DNA from: Paenibacillus xylanilyticus
Lineage (GTDB): Bacteria > Bacillota > Bacilli > Paenibacillales > Paenibacillaceae
Direction: 5' to 3'
Assembly: GCF_009664365.1 (NCBI RefSeq)
Contig: NZ_CP044310.1
Span: 5,147,501 to 5,211,500 of the forward strand
Length of the DNA stretch: 64,000 nucleotides
Shown one piece after another: positions 37,182-46,859 of this stretch. Within the stretch, counting starts at the first letter, position 1. Each line of letters begins with the position of its first letter. The translations under genes were made by a program, and so were the position numbers. The notes beneath the pieces are model-generated. The model was not told where the DNA came from. It ran no database searches and saw only the letters and a program-made list of their open reading frames with translations.

Positions 37182-38570
37182 TTATACACTTGCCGGAGCA
37201 TAAGCCGGCATTGCGTCTTGCCGGTTGTCTTTAAGATGAACGGCGGCCGGTTTACCCAAGGCCGAGGCATCGCTTTGGTTTACTTTTTCTGCGGCCGTCT
37301 CCACTGCATCCTCCAAGGCAAAAATTTGGGTGAACATGCGTAGTGCTTCATCTCCATGCTTGCCGCCTGCCATTTCCTTGATCCGGTTGATCGGATCTGT
37401 CGTCATTTGATTCACGATGCTTTTGGTCAAACGACGGATAACCTTACGCTGATGTTCGTCGAGCTCAGGGAGTTTATTAAAGAGACTCTCCATCGTATCT
37501 TCATGAATGGAAGCTCCTTTCTCCTGCAATGCCCGAATCACCGGGCGAACACCTAATGTTTTGAGCCAGTGATAGTAGTCTTCCATCTCCAGTTCAATCA
37601 TTTTTTCGATTTTGGCCGCTTCCACCTTGCGCATCTCCAGATTGCTCTCCACGATCCCTTCCAGATCATCAATATCATAAAGGAATACGTTGGATAACTC
37701 TCCGATGGCCGGATCAATATCCCGAGGAACCGCAATATCGATTAGGAATAATGGACGTGATTGACGGCGCTTCATGCTCTCACGGACAACGTAAGCATCC
37801 AGAACATATCGCTCTGCACCTGTTGAACTGATGACAATATCAACCTCACTCAGTCTCTCCAAAGCCTGCTCCATCGTACAAGGGGTTCCCCTGAACTTGG
37901 CAGCCAGCTCCTGAGCCCTTGCAAGAGTTCTGTTCGCTACAATGACCTCTGAGGCTCCATTGGCGTACAGATGCTTGACTGTCAACTCACTCATTTTGCC
38001 CGCTCCAAGAATAAGTACCTTCTTGTCCGTAAACATGCCAAAAATACGTTTCCCCAGTTCAACAGCGGCGTAACTGACCGAGACTGCACTTTCTCCAATG
38101 GATGTTTCCGAATGTGCTCTCTTGCCCAGAGTTACCGCCTGTTTGAACAACATGTTAAACCAGGTGCCTGTCGATTTCTCTTCCTGGGCAGTGAAAAAGG
38201 CCTGCTTCACCTGTCCAAGAATCTGTGTTTCACCAATCACCATGGAATCCAGCCCGCAAATGACACGGAACAAATGGCGAATGGCTTGATCATCTTCATA
38301 TATATATAAGTGTTGCGTAAATTCTTCCCGCGGAACATTAAACCATTGTTCCATAAACGTACGAATAAAATAACCACACATGTGAAGACGGTCTACCACA
38401 ACATACAACTCGGTACGGTTACATGTGGCTACGATTACACCTTCCAATACACTCTTGGTCAGCTTGAGCTGCTGCAGCGCTTCAGACAAGTCTTTTTCTG
38501 CAAATGTGAATCGTTCCCTAACCTCTACAGGCGCCGTGCGATAATTCAAACCAACTACAACGATGTGCAT
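37182..38570 (-). CDS. hemA: Glutamyl-tRNA reductase
   Basis: NADPH-dependent reduction of Glu-tRNA to glutamate-1-semialdehyde, the first step of heme synthesis. It has 462 residues. The catalytic Cys50 is in VIVATCNRTELYVV, the NADPH site in LILGAGKMSELTVKHL, and the C-terminal dimerisation helix spans about 310-420. It is the first gene of the heme operon; AGGCAGGTG precedes the ATG. Confidence 0.97.
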   Translation of the reverse strand: MHIVVVGLNYRTAPVEVRERFTFAEKDLSEALQQLKLTKSVLEGVIVATCNRTELYVVVDRLHMCGYFIRTFMEQWFNVPREEFTQHLYIYEDDQAIRHLFRVICGLDSMVIGETQILGQVKQAFFTAQEEKSTGTWFNMLFKQAVTLGKRAHSETSIGESAVSVSYAAVELGKRIFGMFTDKKVLILGAGKMSELTVKHLYANGASEVIVANRTLARAQELAAKFRGTPCTMEQALERLSEVDIVISSTGAERYVLDAYVVRESMKRRQSRPLFLIDIAVPRDIDPAIGELSNVFLYDIDDLEGIVESNLEMRKVEAAKIEKMIELEMEDYYHWLKTLGVRPVIRALQEKGASIHEDTMESLFNKLPELDEHQRKVIRRLTKSIVNQMTTDPINRIKEMAGGKHGDEALRMFTQIFALEDAVETAAEKVNQSDASALGKPAAVHLKDNRQDAMPAYAPASV

Positions 38571-38892
38571 TGCAAGTTCACCTGCCTAATAAATTTCCAA
38601 TCAAAGTGTTTTCTACATATCTCCATCCATTTATGCTTGACATGGTTAATTATATCACACATCATGACCGCGACTGGGCCATTTTTATGAAATGTTTATG
38701 AAATCCCCATGTAGATTATCCTATGCATTGTCATTTATTGTAGTGTCTCACCAATCTTCTCCGTTATTCGTTTAAATCCATTTCTTCAAAATATTAAAAC
38801 AAATAGTCATGGAATAATTCCATGACTATTTATAATTCGGGACAATTGCTCATTCCCCATATGTGAACATTACTCATGTTTATCTACATCAA
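38571..38892 (-). promoter_or_regulatory. Intergenic region between hemA and speH
   Basis: These 322 bp contain no gene. On the minus strand a TATAAT (38649-38654) about 80 bp before hemA is a good -10 candidate, though the -35 is poor. Its distal part holds the speH terminator. No T-box or known riboswitch motif was seen. Confidence 0.5.
38801..38831 (-). terminator. Terminator after speH
   Basis: A perfect 14-bp inverted repeat AAATAGTCATGGAA/TTCCATGACTATTT with a TTA loop is followed by GTTTTAA on the minus strand. The stem is AT-rich but flawless. Confidence 0.8.
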
Positions 38893-39291
38893 TTAGACCA
38901 GTTCGATCGGTTGCACTGTCGGTGTTACGACCTGCAGTTCACCCAATCCACGCACCAGTTTCTTAGCGTACGTTTTCTCCGGTTTCAAAACGGATACCAG
39001 GTAGTCAATAGCCAGCTGTGGGTCTACTGTTTCACCACAAGTGTAGCAGTCAATCGCCGCAAACCCTCTCTCAGGATACGTATGAATGGAGAGATGGCTC
39101 TCTGACAATAGCACAAGCACTGTCGCTCCTTGTGGCTCAAACTGCTTGGATTGCACGGACATTACTGTCGCACCACATGCCTCTGCAGCTTCTACCAGTT
39201 GGGCTTGCAGATACTCTGCACTGTTCAGTAGATCAAAGTCGACACCCCAAACATCAACAGCAACGTGTCTTCCGAAAGTTGAATATTCCAT
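38893..39291 (-). CDS. speH: S-adenosylmethionine decarboxylase proenzyme
   Basis: Pyruvoyl enzyme that supplies decarboxylated AdoMet for spermidine synthesis. The 132-residue proenzyme has the self-cleavage site SESHLSIHTYPE. Cleavage between Glu64 and Ser65 turns Ser65 into the pyruvoyl group. His70 and the CYTCG segment (Cys) are the usual processing and catalytic residues. The frame is open 15 codons further upstream, but GGGGG at 9 nt sets ATG 39291. No spermidine synthase lies nearby. Confidence 0.94.
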   Translation of the reverse strand: MEYSTFGRHVAVDVWGVDFDLLNSAEYLQAQLVEAAEACGATVMSVQSKQFEPQGATVLVLLSESHLSIHTYPERGFAAIDCYTCGETVDPQLAIDYLVSVLKPEKTYAKKLVRGLGELQVVTPTVQPIELV

Positions 39292-39627
39292 CCTTCGGTT
39301 CCCCCTTCCTAGGAATAAAATGTTTGAAAATTTCATCCGCTAGGACCTACGTCATTCACTTCCCGAGGGAATAACCTCTCGCAACATATAATGTCCTGAG
39401 TGAATCCTGGTTCCTATATTCTTTTCAACGAGAATAAAAATAACATCTATTTTAAAGGAATGCAACCCTTTTTTTACAGTTAAACAAATAAATTATTGCC
39501 AGCCTAAATGAACGCATTCTTCACAAAAAATCCCCTTCGGAACCTGAACCGGCAAGTGCCTGCGATCAGAATCAATAAGGGGATGGATCAAGCATTAATA
39601 GTCGTATAACGGCCGTCTTAAAGCTCA
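39292..39627 (-). other. Intergenic region upstream of speH
   Basis: No gene is seen in these 336 bp. The stretch holds the terminator of the conserved unknown gene at its right end and an AT-rich segment before speH. A clear promoter with both boxes was not found. Confidence 0.5.
39525..39584 (-). terminator. Terminator after the 195-residue unknown gene
   Basis: Outer stem ATCCCCTT/AAGGGGAT is followed by TTTTTTG on the minus strand, with an inner imperfect stem (CAGGCACTTGCCGGTTC). It lies 43 bp after the gene. Confidence 0.75.
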
Positions 39628-40215
39628 CTAAGCCTCAAGTTCAAAGAGCCGTTTTTGATGTCGAGCAAGTGTTGCATCAATCTGATGAAGCTCTTCAGGA
39701 GCTGATGTATGAATCCTAGTATCGAGAAGTGTGTCCACCTCAGCATATAATCGGTTAATTTCACGCTCAACATCCCGCGCCTGGAACTGACGCTGTAATT
39801 CAAGCAATGTGTTTTTGTATTCATAAATCAGGCGGGTATTTTCCCCGTTTTGTTCTACAATTTTACGAACAGAGCCTTGAGCATAAACATACGTCATGGT
39901 GAATTCTTCATAAATCCGATGAACAACGCCGTCACCCTTAAAGGTCATAAAGAGTTTACGGACAACGTTGGTCAGATGATGGTTTACCAGACGGCAAGAC
40001 AACTCACAGATGTAAAACCCTTTCTGACGGTCAAAAGGAAAATGGACTTCCTCTCCACTGACATCTGCAAGCACAATTTCCTGACAACCATTATCAAGCA
40101 CCTTAACCCGGTGATGAATCCGGCCATCGTCCGACATGCGCAAAAACTGATGCATCTGGGGTTCTGACAATTTAAAAGTGGCATTAACATACTCTGTGGC
40201 TAACCGCTGAGCCAT
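39628..40215 (-). CDS. Conserved protein of unknown function
   Basis: A 195-residue soluble protein that I cannot assign to a characterised family. It has no signal peptide, membrane segment or cofactor motif. The N-terminal ~120 residues are mixed alpha/beta. The C-terminal part (about 130-195) is strongly helical, with heptad-like Leu/Glu/Arg spacing (LLELQRQFQARDVEREINR), and probably forms a coiled coil. An in-frame ATG with a moderate ribosome binding site, normal codon use and its own terminator support a real gene. It is monocistronic, between speH and ysxC. Confidence 0.7.
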   Translation of the reverse strand: MAQRLATEYVNATFKLSEPQMHQFLRMSDDGRIHHRVKVLDNGCQEIVLADVSGEEVHFPFDRQKGFYICELSCRLVNHHLTNVVRKLFMTFKGDGVVHRIYEEFTMTYVYAQGSVRKIVEQNGENTRLIYEYKNTLLELQRQFQARDVEREINRLYAEVDTLLDTRIHTSAPEELHQIDATLARHQKRLFELEA

Positions 40216-40484
40216 ACAAATCTCCTCAATTCTTCCCCGATTGTTTTGCCTTCCTGCTTATGGGCAGTCATCTCAAAATTCTTCAGGCCGGCAAAGCCGG
40301 TATTTTTGTTCCTGTGGCATGAACGCACCTACATTCATTATACACCACTGCCAAACCAATATGCTCCAGAACAAAACAGTGAATTCTCATAAAATCCCAT
40401 GAAAATACGGATATAATCGATCATTCATTCTTTGTTCAGCCAGCTTACTCACTTTTCCGCATTAACATGGCGTAATCTGCCTGC

Positions 40485-41129
40485 TCATTCATTCACTTCG
40501 CTGATCTCTTCAGATTCAGATTCGTCGGAAGCAGATTGTCCAATACCTGCGTGGCGTGTAATGATCTCCCATAATTCATCTTTACCCAGTCCTAATTCAG
40601 ATGAAAACGGTACAAACAAGTCTCCTGGACGCAGATCGAGCGCTTGCTTGATGACTTTGATATGTTTGGCTCTGCGTGTCTTTGGAATCTTGTCCATTTT
40701 GGTTGCTACGACTACCAAAGGCAATCCGTGATGGCGAAGCCATTCATTCATCATCTTGTCATCCTTGGAGGGTTCATGTCTCATATCCACCATTTGCATG
40801 ACAAGCTTCAATTCCTTGCGGCCGAGCAAGTACTTCTCCATCATTTTACCCCAGGCAAAGCGCTGCTCCTTGGAAACTTTGGCGTAACCGTAACCTGGAA
40901 AATCGACAAAGTATAAATCCTGATTAATTTTATAATAGTTCAGCTGCTGCGTTTTACCCGGTGTTGAGCTTGTTCTTGCCAGATTTTTGCGGTTAATCAA
41001 ACGATTAATCAGAGATGATTTGCCCACGTTTGAACGTCCCGCCAAAGCAATCTCCGGCAGGCCATCATCGGGATATTGTTCAGGCCTAACGGCACTGATA
41101 ATAAATTCGGATTGGTTTACTTTCATCAT
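40485..41129 (-). CDS. ysxC: Ribosome biogenesis GTPase YsxC/EngB
   Basis: Essential GTPase for 50S assembly. The 214-residue protein has G1 GRSNVGKSS (31-39), G2 with the conserved TSSTPGKTQQLNYY, G3 FVDFPGYGYAK and G4 ATKMDK. An acidic tail follows. AGAGG is placed 8 nt before the first ATG (a second ATG follows immediately). It is 158 bp after lonA, as ysxC-lonA in B. subtilis. Confidence 0.96.
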   Translation of the reverse strand: MMKVNQSEFIISAVRPEQYPDDGLPEIALAGRSNVGKSSLINRLINRKNLARTSSTPGKTQQLNYYKINQDLYFVDFPGYGYAKVSKEQRFAWGKMMEKYLLGRKELKLVMQMVDMRHEPSKDDKMMNEWLRHHGLPLVVVATKMDKIPKTRRAKHIKVIKQALDLRPGDLFVPFSSELGLGKDELWEIITRHAGIGQSASDESESEEISEVNE

Positions 41130-41211
41130 ATATCTGTCCTCTCTGGATCTCTTGTTCTTGCATTGGAAGCCAATAAACGTATTATGCCTTGGATCATTGT
41201 TCTATCATACC

Positions 41212-41255
41212 AAAAAAACCGTTCCAGCGGACGCCGAAGCTTCCGCAGAACGGTT
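41212..41255 (-). terminator. Terminator after lonA
   Basis: Stem AACCGTTCTGCGGA/TCCGCTGGAACGGTT with a ten-nt loop is followed by TTTTTG on the minus strand, 33 bp beyond lonA. It means ysxC probably has its own promoter. Confidence 0.88.
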
Positions 41256-41287
41256 CATTCTTCATACGCTCCCTCGGTTAACCGGAT

Positions 41288-43627
41288 CTAGAGGTGAATT
41301 CCTGTCTGCTCCACGAGCGCATGCTGCAGCACCTGATCCATATGGGCTACTGGGACAAATTCCACATCTTCCTTGATGCTGTCCGGAATGTCCCGCAGGT
41401 CCCGTTCGTTATCCTTGGGCAATAATATTTTTTTGTAACCGGCGCGATGTGCTGCCAGTGATTTTTCCTTCAAACCGCCAATAGGCAGCACGCGACCACG
41501 CAGCGTAATCTCACCCGTCATCGCAATGTCTTTCGACACATGTTTGTTTGTCAATGCAGAAATCAAAGCTGTCGCCATCGTAATTCCTGCAGAAGGTCCA
41601 TCCTTAGGAATAGCTCCCTCAGGTACATGGATGTGGATATCATTCTTCTCATGGAAGTCAGCCGGAATGCCTAACTGGGCCGCCTTGGACCGGGTATAAC
41701 TGAATGCTGCCTGAGCAGATTCCTTCATGACATCACCCAATTTACCAGTCAATGTCAGTTTCCCTGTTCCAGGCACAACCGTGACCTCAATAACAAGCGT
41801 ATCTCCACCTACTTCGGTCCATGCGAGTCCGGTTACGGTACCAATCTGGTCTTCCAGTTCGGCCATACCGTAACGGAACTTGCCAGGTCCGAGATAGTCC
41901 TTGATTTCATCCGGTGTGATAATGATCTGACCTTCCGCACCAGATACGATATTTTTAGCCGCTTTCCGGCATAGTGAAGCCATCTGCTGTTCCAGATTCC
42001 GCACGCCAGACTCGCGGGTATATTCACGAATAACACGGAGCAGGCTGTCATCGCCAATCTCCAGCTGTTCTTCTTCCAGACCATGATCACGCTTCTGCTT
42101 CGGCAGCAGATAGTTTTTGGCAATCTGCAGTTTCTCGATCTCCGTATACCCAGGAATATTGAGCATCTCCATCCGGTCAAGCAGTGGACGAGGTATATTG
42201 TGCACCGTATTTGCGGTTGTAACGAACATGACGTTGGATAAGTCAAAAGGCAGTTCCACAAAGTGATCGCTAAACGTACTATTTTGTTCAGGATCAAGTA
42301 CCTCAAGCAACGCTGCAGATGGATCCCCGCGGAAGTCGGATGCCATTTTGTCGATCTCATCGAGCAGGAAGACGGGATTAAGTGAGCCTGCTGTTTTCAT
42401 TCCCTGAATGATACGACCAGGCATGGCACCGACATACGTACGACGGTGTCCACGAATTTCCGCTTCATCCCGCACGCCACCGAGGGAGATTCTCACAAAC
42501 TCCCGGCCCAGCGATCTTGCGATCGAACGGGCAAGTGACGTTTTCCCTACCCCCGGAGGACCAACCAGACATAGAATTGGCCCTTTAAGCTTTTTGACAA
42601 GCTTCTGAACCGCCAAATATTCAAGTACACGCTCTTTTGGTTTTTCCAGACCGTAATGATCGGCATTCAGCACATCTTCGGCTTTTTGAATATCCAGATC
42701 ATCCTCTGTCATCTCGTTCCAAGGTAGAGCCAGCAGCCAATCCACATAGTTGCGAATGACCCCGCCCTCAGCGGAGCTGGCAGGCATTTTCTCCAGTCGG
42801 TCAATCTCTTTCTCGACCTTCTCCTTGACCTTGTCCGGCAGACCAAGCGTCTCCATCTGGTTACGGAGCTCCTCAACCTCACCTGCACGGCCTTCTTTTT
42901 CACCCAGTTCTTTTTGAATCGCCTTCATTTGCTCGCGCAAATAATATTCCTTCTGGGTTTTCTCCATCTGCTTCTTCACACGCTGGCTGATTTTGCGTTC
43001 AAGCTCCAGCACTTCACGCTCATTATTGAGAATGTCGAGAAGCTTCTCCAGACGTTCGCGAACATCAATGGTCTCCAGAATCTCCTGTTTATCCTTGATT
43101 TTCAAGGACAAGTGACTCGTGATCACATCAGCCAGTCGGCCTGGTTCTTCAATATCGGACACAGCGGCAAGTGTCTCGGGTGTTACCTTTTTGGACAGAT
43201 TAATATAATTTTCGAACTGGTTCAGAACCGTGCGCATCAGGGCATCCGTCTCCGGATGGCTGTTCTCTTCTTCAGGCAGTTCCTGTGCCAGCACTTCGTA
43301 ATATTCCTCGTTGTCCGTATATTCAATGATTTCAGCCCGTTCCAAGCCCTCCACCAGCACACGAATCGTTCCGTTTGGAAGCTTCAGCATTTGTCTGACC
43401 TTGGCTACGGTTCCGATTCTGAAAATGTCTTCTTGTGTTGGTTCTTCAATATTTACCTCGGCTTGGGAACATAGGAGAATCAAATGTTCTTCTACCATCG
43501 CTTTTTCTAAAGCCTTGACCGATTTCTCCCGGCCCACATCGAGATGCAGTACCATACTCGGGTAGACGAGAAGTCCTCTTAAAGGCAGTAAAGGAAAACG
43601 ACGACCTTTCGTTTTGCTCGGTCCCAT
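41288..43627 (-). CDS. lonA: ATP-dependent protease LonA
   Basis: AAA+ protease of 779 residues. It has an N-terminal substrate domain (about 1-300), Walker A GPPGVGKTSLARSIARS, Walker B VFLLDEIDK, and a C-terminal S16 protease domain. The catalytic dyad is Ser679 (PKDGPSAG) and Lys722 (GGLKEKSLAA). The frame is open 14 codons upstream to a first ATG, but GGAGGTG lies 10 nt before ATG 43627. It follows lonB by 87 bp, with a promoter-like element in the gap. Confidence 0.97.
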   Translation of the reverse strand: MGPSKTKGRRFPLLPLRGLLVYPSMVLHLDVGREKSVKALEKAMVEEHLILLCSQAEVNIEEPTQEDIFRIGTVAKVRQMLKLPNGTIRVLVEGLERAEIIEYTDNEEYYEVLAQELPEEENSHPETDALMRTVLNQFENYINLSKKVTPETLAAVSDIEEPGRLADVITSHLSLKIKDKQEILETIDVRERLEKLLDILNNEREVLELERKISQRVKKQMEKTQKEYYLREQMKAIQKELGEKEGRAGEVEELRNQMETLGLPDKVKEKVEKEIDRLEKMPASSAEGGVIRNYVDWLLALPWNEMTEDDLDIQKAEDVLNADHYGLEKPKERVLEYLAVQKLVKKLKGPILCLVGPPGVGKTSLARSIARSLGREFVRISLGGVRDEAEIRGHRRTYVGAMPGRIIQGMKTAGSLNPVFLLDEIDKMASDFRGDPSAALLEVLDPEQNSTFSDHFVELPFDLSNVMFVTTANTVHNIPRPLLDRMEMLNIPGYTEIEKLQIAKNYLLPKQKRDHGLEEEQLEIGDDSLLRVIREYTRESGVRNLEQQMASLCRKAAKNIVSGAEGQIIITPDEIKDYLGPGKFRYGMAELEDQIGTVTGLAWTEVGGDTLVIEVTVVPGTGKLTLTGKLGDVMKESAQAAFSYTRSKAAQLGIPADFHEKNDIHIHVPEGAIPKDGPSAGITMATALISALTNKHVSKDIAMTGEITLRGRVLPIGGLKEKSLAAHRAGYKKILLPKDNERDLRDIPDSIKEDVEFVPVAHMDQVLQHALVEQTGIHL

Positions 43628-43670
43628 CGCTTTCGCACCTCCAATGGCTCTCAGGTTGTAGTCATTCATT

Positions 43671-43700
43671 ATTCTATCAAATGTTCACATAAAAAACCAA
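43671..43700 (-). promoter_or_regulatory. Putative lonA promoter
   Basis: TTGGTT and TAGAAT are separated by 18 nt on the minus strand in the lonB-lonA gap, 44 bp before the lonA ATG. Confidence 0.5.
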
Positions 43701-43714
43701 TTGAAGGGAAGCGC

Positions 43715-45472
43715 TTAGCAGCTTCCCGAATCAGTAACCTGTCCCGGACGGGTCAGGTCAGCACGTAAAAATGAAGCAGATGCTGGAGGGAAAATCTCTG
43801 CAGCGGGTGCTGCTGGCTCATCTGCGTGCTTCAATTGCTCCGCCTGCTGAGAATCAGGTACCCAGGCAAATACCTCACGAAAAACATCCTGAACCGTATC
43901 TACCGGAATGACGCGTAATCCATCCAGATTCTCAAAAATGGACTGCCAGTTTTCGGCGGGAATAATAACGGTCTTGGCTCCCGCCTGAAAAGCAGCCTCT
44001 ACTTTGGCGAGCACGCCGCCAATCGGCTTCACCCGGCCATGAATGCTGATCTCCCCAGTCATCGCTGTCTCATGATCAACAGGACGTCCCTGAATGGCAG
44101 AGGCTATTGCTGTGGCCATCGCAATTCCTGCTGATGGACCGTCAATTGGTGTTCCTCCAGGGAAGTTGATATGCAAGTCATAGTCATTCGGACGAAGTCC
44201 CATGGCTTTTAACACGGTGATCACATTTTCAACCGAACCTTTGGCCATGCTTTTTCTCCGGAGTGTACGCGAACCGCCTCCAATCTCTTCCTCATCCACC
44301 ACGCCTGTAATATTGATTCGGCCCTGGTCTTTGAGTACAGGCACGGCAGACACTTCGATCTCAAGTATGGTGCCCATATTCGGACCGTATACGGCCAAGC
44401 CATTAACAAAACCAATCTGTGGCTGCTGAGGCACCTTGCGATCCGGACGCGGCTGGATTTGGCTGCTGCCAGCAACCCACTCGACATCAGAGGCCTGAAG
44501 GGTCTCTCTTTTTTCAGTGAGTGCCAATCCGGCAGCAAGCTGAATAATATTCACTGCCTCGCGTCCGTTCGTGGCATATCGCTTGACCACTTCAACGGCA
44601 TCCGGACAAGGACTGAAGCCGATTTTTTGAACAGCATCCTCAGCAATTTTCCCAATCTCTTCCGGCAATAATGGTCTGAAATATACTTCCATGCAGCGCG
44701 AACGAAGCGCTGGAGGCAGTTCATGAGGCGAACGTGTCGTCGCTCCGACAAGACGGAAATCCGCTGGCAGGCCATTTTGAAAAATATCGTGGATATAAGC
44801 AGGAGTATGCGTGTCTTCCGAGTTATAGTACGCACTTTCCAAAAAGACCTTCCGATCTTCCAGTACTTTGAGTAATTTATTCATTTGAATGGAATGCAAT
44901 TCACCGATCTCATCGATAAATAACATGCCCCCATGAGCTTTGGTCACGGCTCCCGGTTTCGGTTGTGGAATTCCCGCAACCCCCATGGCACCTGCTCCCT
45001 GATATATCGGATCATGTACTGAACCGATTAAGGGATCGGCAATCCCGCGCTCGTCAAAACGGGCGGTTGTCGCATCCAGCTCCGTAAACTTGGCATCTGG
45101 CTTGAACGGTGATGATGGATTTTTTTTGGCTTCCTCCAACACCACCCTGGCCGCTGCTGTCTTCCCAACTCCGGGAGGCCCATAAATGATTACATGCTGT
45201 GGATTTGCACTGCACAAGGCAGCCTTGAGAGCACGCAAGCCGTCTTTTTGCCCCACGATATCATTGATAGTAGCTGGACGTGTCTTCTCTGCGAGTGGTT
45301 TTGTAAGTGAAATGGAACGTAATTTACGCAATTTCTCCAGCTCTTTGCGAGACTCGCGCTCAACGGCACTGCGATTGGTTTTCTGGCCCCGAAGCAAATT
45401 CCAGAAATACAAACCAATCACCACACCAAAAAATAACTGTATCAACATGAAGACCATGCCTAAATCACCCAT
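43715..45472 (-). CDS. lonB: ATP-dependent protease LonB (sporulation Lon)
   Basis: A 585-residue Lon paralogue. An N-terminal membrane segment (about 6-24) anchors it. Walker A is GPPGVGKTAAARVV (98-111), and the C-terminal S16 domain has TPIDGPSAGIAMATAIASAI with the catalytic serine. It lacks the LonA N-terminal substrate domain. In B. subtilis LonB is made in the forespore and sits beside lonA, as here. The C-terminal tail past the protease domain is long and Ala/Pro-rich. Confidence 0.94.
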   Translation of the reverse strand: MGDLGMVFMLIQLFFGVVIGLYFWNLLRGQKTNRSAVERESRKELEKLRKLRSISLTKPLAEKTRPATINDIVGQKDGLRALKAALCSANPQHVIIYGPPGVGKTAAARVVLEEAKKNPSSPFKPDAKFTELDATTARFDERGIADPLIGSVHDPIYQGAGAMGVAGIPQPKPGAVTKAHGGMLFIDEIGELHSIQMNKLLKVLEDRKVFLESAYYNSEDTHTPAYIHDIFQNGLPADFRLVGATTRSPHELPPALRSRCMEVYFRPLLPEEIGKIAEDAVQKIGFSPCPDAVEVVKRYATNGREAVNIIQLAAGLALTEKRETLQASDVEWVAGSSQIQPRPDRKVPQQPQIGFVNGLAVYGPNMGTILEIEVSAVPVLKDQGRINITGVVDEEEIGGGSRTLRRKSMAKGSVENVITVLKAMGLRPNDYDLHINFPGGTPIDGPSAGIAMATAIASAIQGRPVDHETAMTGEISIHGRVKPIGGVLAKVEAAFQAGAKTVIIPAENWQSIFENLDGLRVIPVDTVQDVFREVFAWVPDSQQAEQLKHADEPAAPAAEIFPPASASFLRADLTRPGQVTDSGSC

Positions 45473-45590
45473 ATCTCAACATCCTCCTGTTCATCTGACT
45501 GTTCCCTACGGAATCATACTAATACATGGTAGTATAGCCGTTTCACCAACAGGTAAACGGTCCAGACAGAATTTATGGATGTTAAGACAG

Positions 45591-45620
45591 CAAGAGCCCG
45601 CCATTGCTGACGGGCTCTTG
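45591..45620 (-). terminator. Terminator-like hairpin after ispG
   Basis: Inverted repeat CAAGAGCCCG(T)...CGGGCTCTTG is placed 20 bp after ispG on the minus strand. The following CTGTC has no T-run, so it may act as a processing or stabilising hairpin instead. Confidence 0.55.
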
Positions 45621-45640
45621 GTTAAACATATATGAAACGA

Positions 45641-46738
45641 TCAGTGCGAGCGTCCAGGAATTACTCCTGTTGTTTCATAGGTTTCGACGATTTTATCGAT
45701 TTCCTTTTTCAATTCCTCTACCATGATTTCCTCAGGCACTTTACGGATCATCTGGCCGTGACGGAACAAGAGACCTTCACCGCGGGCACCTGCAATCCCG
45801 ATATCCGCTTCTTTGGCCTCACCTGGACCATTCACCGCACATCCCAGTACTGACACTTTAATCGGCACTTTGAGTTTGGAGATATACTCTTCCACCTCGT
45901 TGGCAATAGAGAAGAGATCAATGTCCAGACGACCGCAGGTCGGGCAAGATATCAACGTGGCGGCATTCGAAATGAGCCCAAAGGTTTTGAGCAGATCGCG
46001 TGCAACCTTGATTTCTTCTACCGGGTCTGCGCTGAGCGAGATCCGCATGGTTGAACCAATACCCATCGAGAGCAGAGCACCCATACCTGCAGAGCTCTTA
46101 ATTGTACCCGAGAACAGTGTACCTGCTTCCGTAATCCCCAAGTGCAACGGATATTTAATGATCTGAGCTGCCTTGGAGTACGCTTCAATCGCCATCGGTA
46201 CGTCCGATGCTTTCAGTGAAACGATAATATCATGGAAATCGAGTTCTTCCAGAATACCAATGTGATACAATGCACTTTCTACCATAGCATCAGCTGTTGG
46301 ATATCCGTACTTCTCAAGCAAATGGTTTTCCAGTGAACCGGCGTTAACCCCGATCCGAATGGGAATACCCCGTTCCTTACATGCTTTCACGACTTCTTCC
46401 ACTTTGGCACGTTTACCGATGTTGCCTGGATTAATCCGGACTTTATCAATGCCGTTCTCAATCGCAAGAAGAGCTAATTTATAGTTAAAGTGAATATCTG
46501 CTACAAGCGGAATGTGGATGCGTTTCTTGATTTCTTTAATGGCTGCAGCAGCTTCCTCATTATTTACGGTTACACGTACTATTTGGCATCCTGCTTCTTC
46601 CAATCGCAGAATTTCCGCAACGGTAGCCTCAACGTCTGCCGTTTTTGTAGTACACATACTTTGGATAATAACTTCATTACTGCCACCAATCGTTATATTC
46701 CCTACTTTTACGGGACGTGTATCTTGTCTTAAATACAT
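45641..46738 (-). CDS. ispG: 4-hydroxy-3-methylbut-2-enyl diphosphate synthase
   Basis: Iron-sulfur enzyme of the MEP isoprenoid pathway. The 365-residue product has TRPVKVGNITIGG at the N-terminus, an IPLVADIHFNYKLAL barrel segment, and the [4Fe-4S] cysteines in SCPTCGRLD and VLGCAVNGPGEA. The start is ATG 46738 after GGGGAGAG; an extension of nine codons upstream is open but unsupported. Confidence 0.96.
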   Translation of the reverse strand: MYLRQDTRPVKVGNITIGGSNEVIIQSMCTTKTADVEATVAEILRLEEAGCQIVRVTVNNEEAAAAIKEIKKRIHIPLVADIHFNYKLALLAIENGIDKVRINPGNIGKRAKVEEVVKACKERGIPIRIGVNAGSLENHLLEKYGYPTADAMVESALYHIGILEELDFHDIIVSLKASDVPMAIEAYSKAAQIIKYPLHLGITEAGTLFSGTIKSSAGMGALLSMGIGSTMRISLSADPVEEIKVARDLLKTFGLISNAATLISCPTCGRLDIDLFSIANEVEEYISKLKVPIKVSVLGCAVNGPGEAKEADIGIAGARGEGLLFRHGQMIRKVPEEIMVEELKKEIDKIVETYETTGVIPGRSH

Positions 46739-46859
46739 GAGTGATTTCTCTCCCCACAACGTCAAAGCTCCACCCTGACAGAGACATGAATTCGCCTTCT
46801 GCCAAAGTGGAGAACTGACAAGTCTATATTTCAGAGCTGAGCAGGAATGCTGCCTTTAG

